Of a stretch of DNA of 64,000 bases, positions 61,090 to 64,000 are shown piece by piece. The stretch spans positions 62,001-126,000 of the forward strand of contig NZ_BNAU01000010.1 of assembly GCF_014653945.1 (NCBI RefSeq), written 5' to 3'. A program made the translations under genes and the position numbers. Positions within the stretch are counted from its first letter, which is position 1. Each line of letters begins with the position of its first letter. Source of the DNA: Amycolatopsis deserti. Lineage in GTDB: Bacteria; Actinomycetota; Actinomycetes; Mycobacteriales; Pseudonocardiaceae. The notes below the pieces were generated by a model, which searched no databases, was not told the DNA's origin, and saw nothing but the letters and a program-made list of their open reading frames with translations.

Positions 61090-61920
61090 ATGCTGGCCGA
61101 AATCATCTCCGTCGTCGCGGCCGTGGGAGTCACCGGGCTCGCCACCAGCGTTCGCGTGGTCCGGCAGTACGAGCGCGGGCTGGTGTTCCGGTTCGGCCGG
61201 GTCCGCCCTGCCGTCCGCGAGCCGGGCCTGACCCTGCTGCTGCCGGGCGCCGACCGGTTGCAGAAGGTGAACATGCAGATCATCACCCTGCCGGTGCCGG
61301 CGCAGGAGGGCATCACGCGGGACAACGTGACGGTCCGCGTCGACGCCGTCGTGTACTTCAAGGTCATCGACCCGGTGGTCGCCGCCGTCAACGTGCAGGA
61401 CTACCGGTTCGCCGTCGGGCAGGTCGCGCAGACCTCGCTGCGCTCGATCATCGGCAAGAGCGACCTGGACGACCTGCTCTCCAACCGCGAGCGGCTCAAC
61501 CAGGGGCTGGAGCTGATGATCGACAGCCCCGCGCTGGACTGGGGCGTGCACATCGACCGGGTGGAGATCAAGGACGTCGCCCTGCCCGAGTCGATGAAGC
61601 GGTCGATGTCGCGCCAGGCCGAGGCCGAGCGGGAACGCCGGGCGCGGGTGATCTCGGCCGACGGTGAGCTGCAGGCGTCGCACAAGCTGTCCGAGGCCGC
61701 GGGCATCATGGCCGACACCCCGGCCGCGCTGCAGCTGCGGCTGCTGGAAACGGTGGTGCAGGTGGCGGCGGAGAAGAACTCCACGCTCGTGCTGCCGTTC
61801 CCGGTGGAGCTGCTCCGCTTTCTCGAACGGCAGACCACCCAGCCGGAGAAGTCCGCCGAGCGACAGGTGAACGGGCAGGCGCCGGCGCCGCGGCAGCCGG
61901 AGGAATCCGCCCCCGGGTGA
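61090..61920 (+). CDS. SPFH/Band 7 (stomatin-like) membrane protein
   Basis: A 276-residue protein with one N-terminal membrane helix (about residues 2-21) and an SPFH domain: VVRQYERGLVFRFGRVRP, TRDNVTVRVDAVVYFKVIDP, LRSIIGKSDLDDLLSNRE. A helical segment with EAERERRARVISADGE and a Pro-rich tail follow. Slipins form membrane microdomain scaffolds. No NfeD partner gene is adjacent. ATG 61090. Confidence 0.92.
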   Translation: MLAEIISVVAAVGVTGLATSVRVVRQYERGLVFRFGRVRPAVREPGLTLLLPGADRLQKVNMQIITLPVPAQEGITRDNVTVRVDAVVYFKVIDPVVAAVNVQDYRFAVGQVAQTSLRSIIGKSDLDDLLSNRERLNQGLELMIDSPALDWGVHIDRVEIKDVALPESMKRSMSRQAEAERERRARVISADGELQASHKLSEAAGIMADTPAALQLRLLETVVQVAAEKNSTLVLPFPVELLRFLERQTTQPEKSAERQVNGQAPAPRQPEESAPG

Positions 61921-61996
61921 GGCGCGCCATATGCGGGATCGCCCGGCGGGCGCGATACTCGCCGGTAATACCGCCCGCAGACACAGGAGTCGCCCC

Positions 61997-63193
61997 ATGG
62001 CCCGTCTGGCCCGGACCGCCGGTCTCACCGACGTGCAGCAAGAGATCCTGTCCACGGTCCGCTCGTTCGTGGACAAGGAGATCATCCCGCACGCCCAGGA
62101 GCTGGAGCACGCGGACGCCTACCCGGCGGACATCGTCGAGGGCATGAAGGAGATGGGCCTGTTCGGGATCACGATCCCGGAAGAGTACGGCGGGCTGGGC
62201 GAGTCGCTGCTGACCTACGCGCTGGTGGTCGAGGAGATCGCGCGCGGGTGGATGAGCGTCTCGGGCGTGATCAACACGCACTTCATCGTGGCGCACATGA
62301 TCTCCCGGCACGGCACGCCGGAGCAGAAGCAGAAGTACCTGCCGAAGATGGCGGCCGGCGAGGTTCGCGGTTCGTTCTCGATGTCCGAGCCCGACCTCGG
62401 ATCGGACGTGGCGGCCATCAAGACGCGCGCGCGGCGGGACGGCGACGACTACGTCATCGACGGGTCGAAGATGTGGCTGACCAACGGCGGCTCGTCGAAC
62501 CTGATCGCGCTGCTGGTGCGCACCGACGAGGGCGCGGAGAAGGCTCACCAGAACCTGACCACGTTCCTGGTGGAGAAGCCCGAAGGTTTCGGCGAGGTGG
62601 CGCCCGGCCTGACGATTCCGGGCAAGATCGACAAGATGGGCTACAAGGGCGTCGACACCACCGAGGCGGTGTTCGACGGCTTCCGGATCCCGGCGTCGCA
62701 GATCCTCGGCGAGGCCCCGGGCAAGGGGTTCTCGTTCATGATGGACGGCATCGAGGTCGGCCGCGTGAACGTGGCGGCGCGGGCGTGCGGGATCGCGATC
62801 CGGGCGTTCGAGCTGGCGGTCGAGTACGCGCAGCAGCGCAAGACGTTCGGCAAGCCGATCGCCGAGCACCAGGCCATCGCGTTCAAGCTGGCCGAGATGG
62901 CGACCAAGGTCGAGGCCGCGCACCTGATGATGGTCAACGCGGCGCGGCTGAAGGACACCGGCGAGCGCAACGACGTGGCGGCGGGCATGGCGAAGCTCAT
63001 CGCGAGCGAGTACTGCGCCGAGGTGACGCAGGAGGCGTTCCGCATCCACGGCGGCTACGGGTACAGCAAGGAGTACGAGATCGAGCGCCTGATGCGCGAG
63101 GCGCCGTTCCTGCTCATCGGCGAGGGCACCAGCGAGATCCAGAAGACGATCATCAGCCGCGGCCTCCTGCGCGAGTACCAGTCCCGCTCCTGA
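61997..63193 (+). CDS. Acyl-CoA dehydrogenase
   Basis: A 398-residue FAD enzyme. It has SFSMSEPDLGSDVAAIKTRA (flavin/substrate loop), KMWLTNGGSS, QQRKTFGKPIAEHQAIAFKL, RIHGGYGYSKEYEIERL and the catalytic-Glu motif LLIGEGTSEIQ. It is only distantly similar to the enzyme at 10622. ATG 61997 has CAGGAGT upstream. The substrate is likely a medium- or branched-chain acyl-CoA, not determined. A hairpin follows the stop. Confidence 0.93.
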   Translation: MARLARTAGLTDVQQEILSTVRSFVDKEIIPHAQELEHADAYPADIVEGMKEMGLFGITIPEEYGGLGESLLTYALVVEEIARGWMSVSGVINTHFIVAHMISRHGTPEQKQKYLPKMAAGEVRGSFSMSEPDLGSDVAAIKTRARRDGDDYVIDGSKMWLTNGGSSNLIALLVRTDEGAEKAHQNLTTFLVEKPEGFGEVAPGLTIPGKIDKMGYKGVDTTEAVFDGFRIPASQILGEAPGKGFSFMMDGIEVGRVNVAARACGIAIRAFELAVEYAQQRKTFGKPIAEHQAIAFKLAEMATKVEAAHLMMVNAARLKDTGERNDVAAGMAKLIASEYCAEVTQEAFRIHGGYGYSKEYEIERLMREAPFLLIGEGTSEIQKTIISRGLLREYQSRS

Positions 63194-63199
63194 CGCGCG

Positions 63200-63229
63200 G
63201 CGGCCCGTCCGCCCAGGTGGGCGGGCCGC
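63200..63229 (+). terminator. Hairpin after acyl-CoA dehydrogenase, weak terminator candidate
   Basis: GCGGCCC (63200-63206) pairs with GGGCCGC (63223-63229), and GCCC (63211-63214) with GGGC (63219-63222). There is no T-tract, so termination is uncertain. Confidence 0.35.
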
Positions 63230-63337
63230 TCCCCGGAGCTGGATTTCGCTCCGGTATCGCCCGTGGAGTGTCGGGTTCGCGTGGTTTCATGGTGGTTGGC
63301 AGGATGAAGTCACTCGATCACTACGACAGCACAGGTG

Positions 63338-63871
63338 ATGACCGTGACCAGCCCGTTCTCCTCCGGCGGCCGTCAAGCACAGGGCCTGCCGCGATTGCCG
63401 ACGCCGCCCACGGGATGGCCGATCGGCTCCTACGCCACCTACCAGGAGGCGCAGCGGGCGGTCGACTACCTCGCTGACAACCAGTTCGCGGTCGAGGACG
63501 TGACCATCGTCGGCGTCGACCTGATGCTCGTCGAGCGGGTGCTGGGCCGGCTGTCGTGGGGTCGCGTCCTCATGACCGGCGCCATCTCCGGCGCCTGGTT
63601 CGGCCTGTTCGTGGGCTTCCTGCTGGCGATGTTCGCCTCCGGCGCGACCGTCACCTACCAGCCGATCCTGGTCGGCCTGGTCTCCGGTGTGCTGTTCGGC
63701 CTGGTGTTCGCCGCCATCAGCTACGCCTCCTCGCGCGGCCGCCGCGACTTCGCCTCGGCCAGCCAGCTGGTCGCCGGCCGCTACGACGTCCTGTGCCAGC
63801 CGCGCAACGCGGAGCAGGGCCGTGACCTGCTGGCGAAGCTCGCGATGCGGCCATCCGGGTCAACGGACTGA
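63338..63871 (+). CDS. General-stress-protein-like membrane protein (Rv1234-like)
   Basis: A 177-residue protein. The N-terminal module PIGSYATYQEAQRAVDYLAD and VEDVTIVGVDLMLVERV matches the YflT/general stress protein 17M fold. Two membrane helices follow (about 88-107 and 114-133: AWFGLFVGFLLAMFASGA; GLVSGVLFGLVFAAISYA), then LVAGRYDVLC. It matches Rv1234 in pattern and position. ATG 63338; GTG 63335 is directly upstream in frame. Confidence 0.88.
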   Translation: MTVTSPFSSGGRQAQGLPRLPTPPTGWPIGSYATYQEAQRAVDYLADNQFAVEDVTIVGVDLMLVERVLGRLSWGRVLMTGAISGAWFGLFVGFLLAMFASGATVTYQPILVGLVSGVLFGLVFAAISYASSRGRRDFASASQLVAGRYDVLCQPRNAEQGRDLLAKLAMRPSGSTD

Positions 63872-63942
63872 ATCGTGACCTCCACCGCTTGCGGTGCGTG
63901 ATCGCCGGGCATAGTTTCAGTTCCCACCGATCGTGCGACCCG

Positions 63943-63974
63943 GGTTGACACCCTCGGGTTGCTTGATTGCATGC
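63943..63974 (+). promoter_or_regulatory. Possible promoter at the right edge
   Basis: A consensus TTGACA occurs at about 63943-63948. Spacing of 17 puts TGCATG near the -10 position, a poor match. It may serve a gene beyond the window. Confidence 0.3.
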
Positions 63975-64000
63975 ACGACGGCGTGCGGGGTGGGTCTCCC

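Noticed and set aside
1-64000. CRISPR arrays, prophage, restriction or toxin-antitoxin defence systems, tRNA or rRNA genes
   Set aside because: No spaced direct repeats, phage structural genes, known defence pairs or RNA gene signatures were found on reading both strands.

Overview
The window is very GC-rich with strong third-position G/C, many GTG/TTG starts, F420 cofactor genes, GpgS, WbbL/ManC and an actinobacterial DapC/DapD/DapE set. Together these point to a high-GC actinobacterium of the Pseudonocardiaceae type (Amycolatopsis-like). This is inferred from gene content, not from a marker search. From memory of the Mycobacterium tuberculosis gene order, three blocks are recognisable: 5.5-33 kb resembles Rv3261-Rv3276 (purK, purE, fadE25, TIGR03089, LCP, rmlD, wbbL, manC, fbiA, fbiB); 33.6-47 kb resembles Rv1177-1178 and Rv1201-1211 (fdxA, dapC, dapD, dapE, LOG, gpgS, tag, DUF3117); 52-64 kb resembles Rv1220-1234 (O-methyltransferase, sigE, rseA, htrA, tatB, mrp, MgtE-like, stress protein). 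It is therefore mostly ordinary chromosomal core with lineage-specific insertions. No rRNA, tRNA, CRISPR array, prophage or insertion-sequence transposase was seen.

Layout. 1-5.5 kb: an ECF sigma factor fused to its own zinc anti-sigma region, membrane anchor and extracytoplasmic domain (cut by the left edge), a divergent degenerate GGDEF protein, and two overlapping GT87 membrane glycosyltransferases. 5.5-13.2 kb: purK-purE, a wrecked cutinase with an internal inversion, a probably Tat-exported F420-type oxidoreductase, a frameshifted acyl-CoA ligase, an acyl-CoA dehydrogenase, DoxX and TIGR03089. 13.2-29.6 kb: envelope-glycan region with two LCP ligases, rmlB-rmlD, a TetR/SDR pair with twin operators, five cluster glycosyltransferases (one a GT2-GT4 fusion), wbbL, manC and an AlkA-like glycosylase. 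29.6-33.5 kb: a tightly overlapping minus-strand operon GNAT-fbiA-fbiB-Nudix-GntR for coenzyme F420. 33.6-42.3 kb: ferredoxin, lysine/DAP genes, a TetR-controlled flavin monooxygenase, CHAD protein and two LOG-family hydrolases. 42.5-47.2 kb: acyltransferase, gpgS and a chain of coupled small genes ending in tag and a TOPRIM protein. 47.2-53 kb: aminopeptidase and transport/regulatory genes. 53-64 kb: sigE-rseA-htrA-tatB envelope-stress block, mrp, MgtE-like protein, a kinase-like gene, stomatin, acyl-CoA dehydrogenase and a stress protein.

The most unusual non-coding material lies in gaps between convergent genes. One family of about 117-nt double-stem inverted repeats occurs twice (42384-42500 and 56712-56829) with paired base changes in both stems. 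A second, 46-nt repeat occurs at 19138 and 56909; the second copy is followed by 178 extra nt that contain most of a large nested, almost perfect palindrome (56990-57140).
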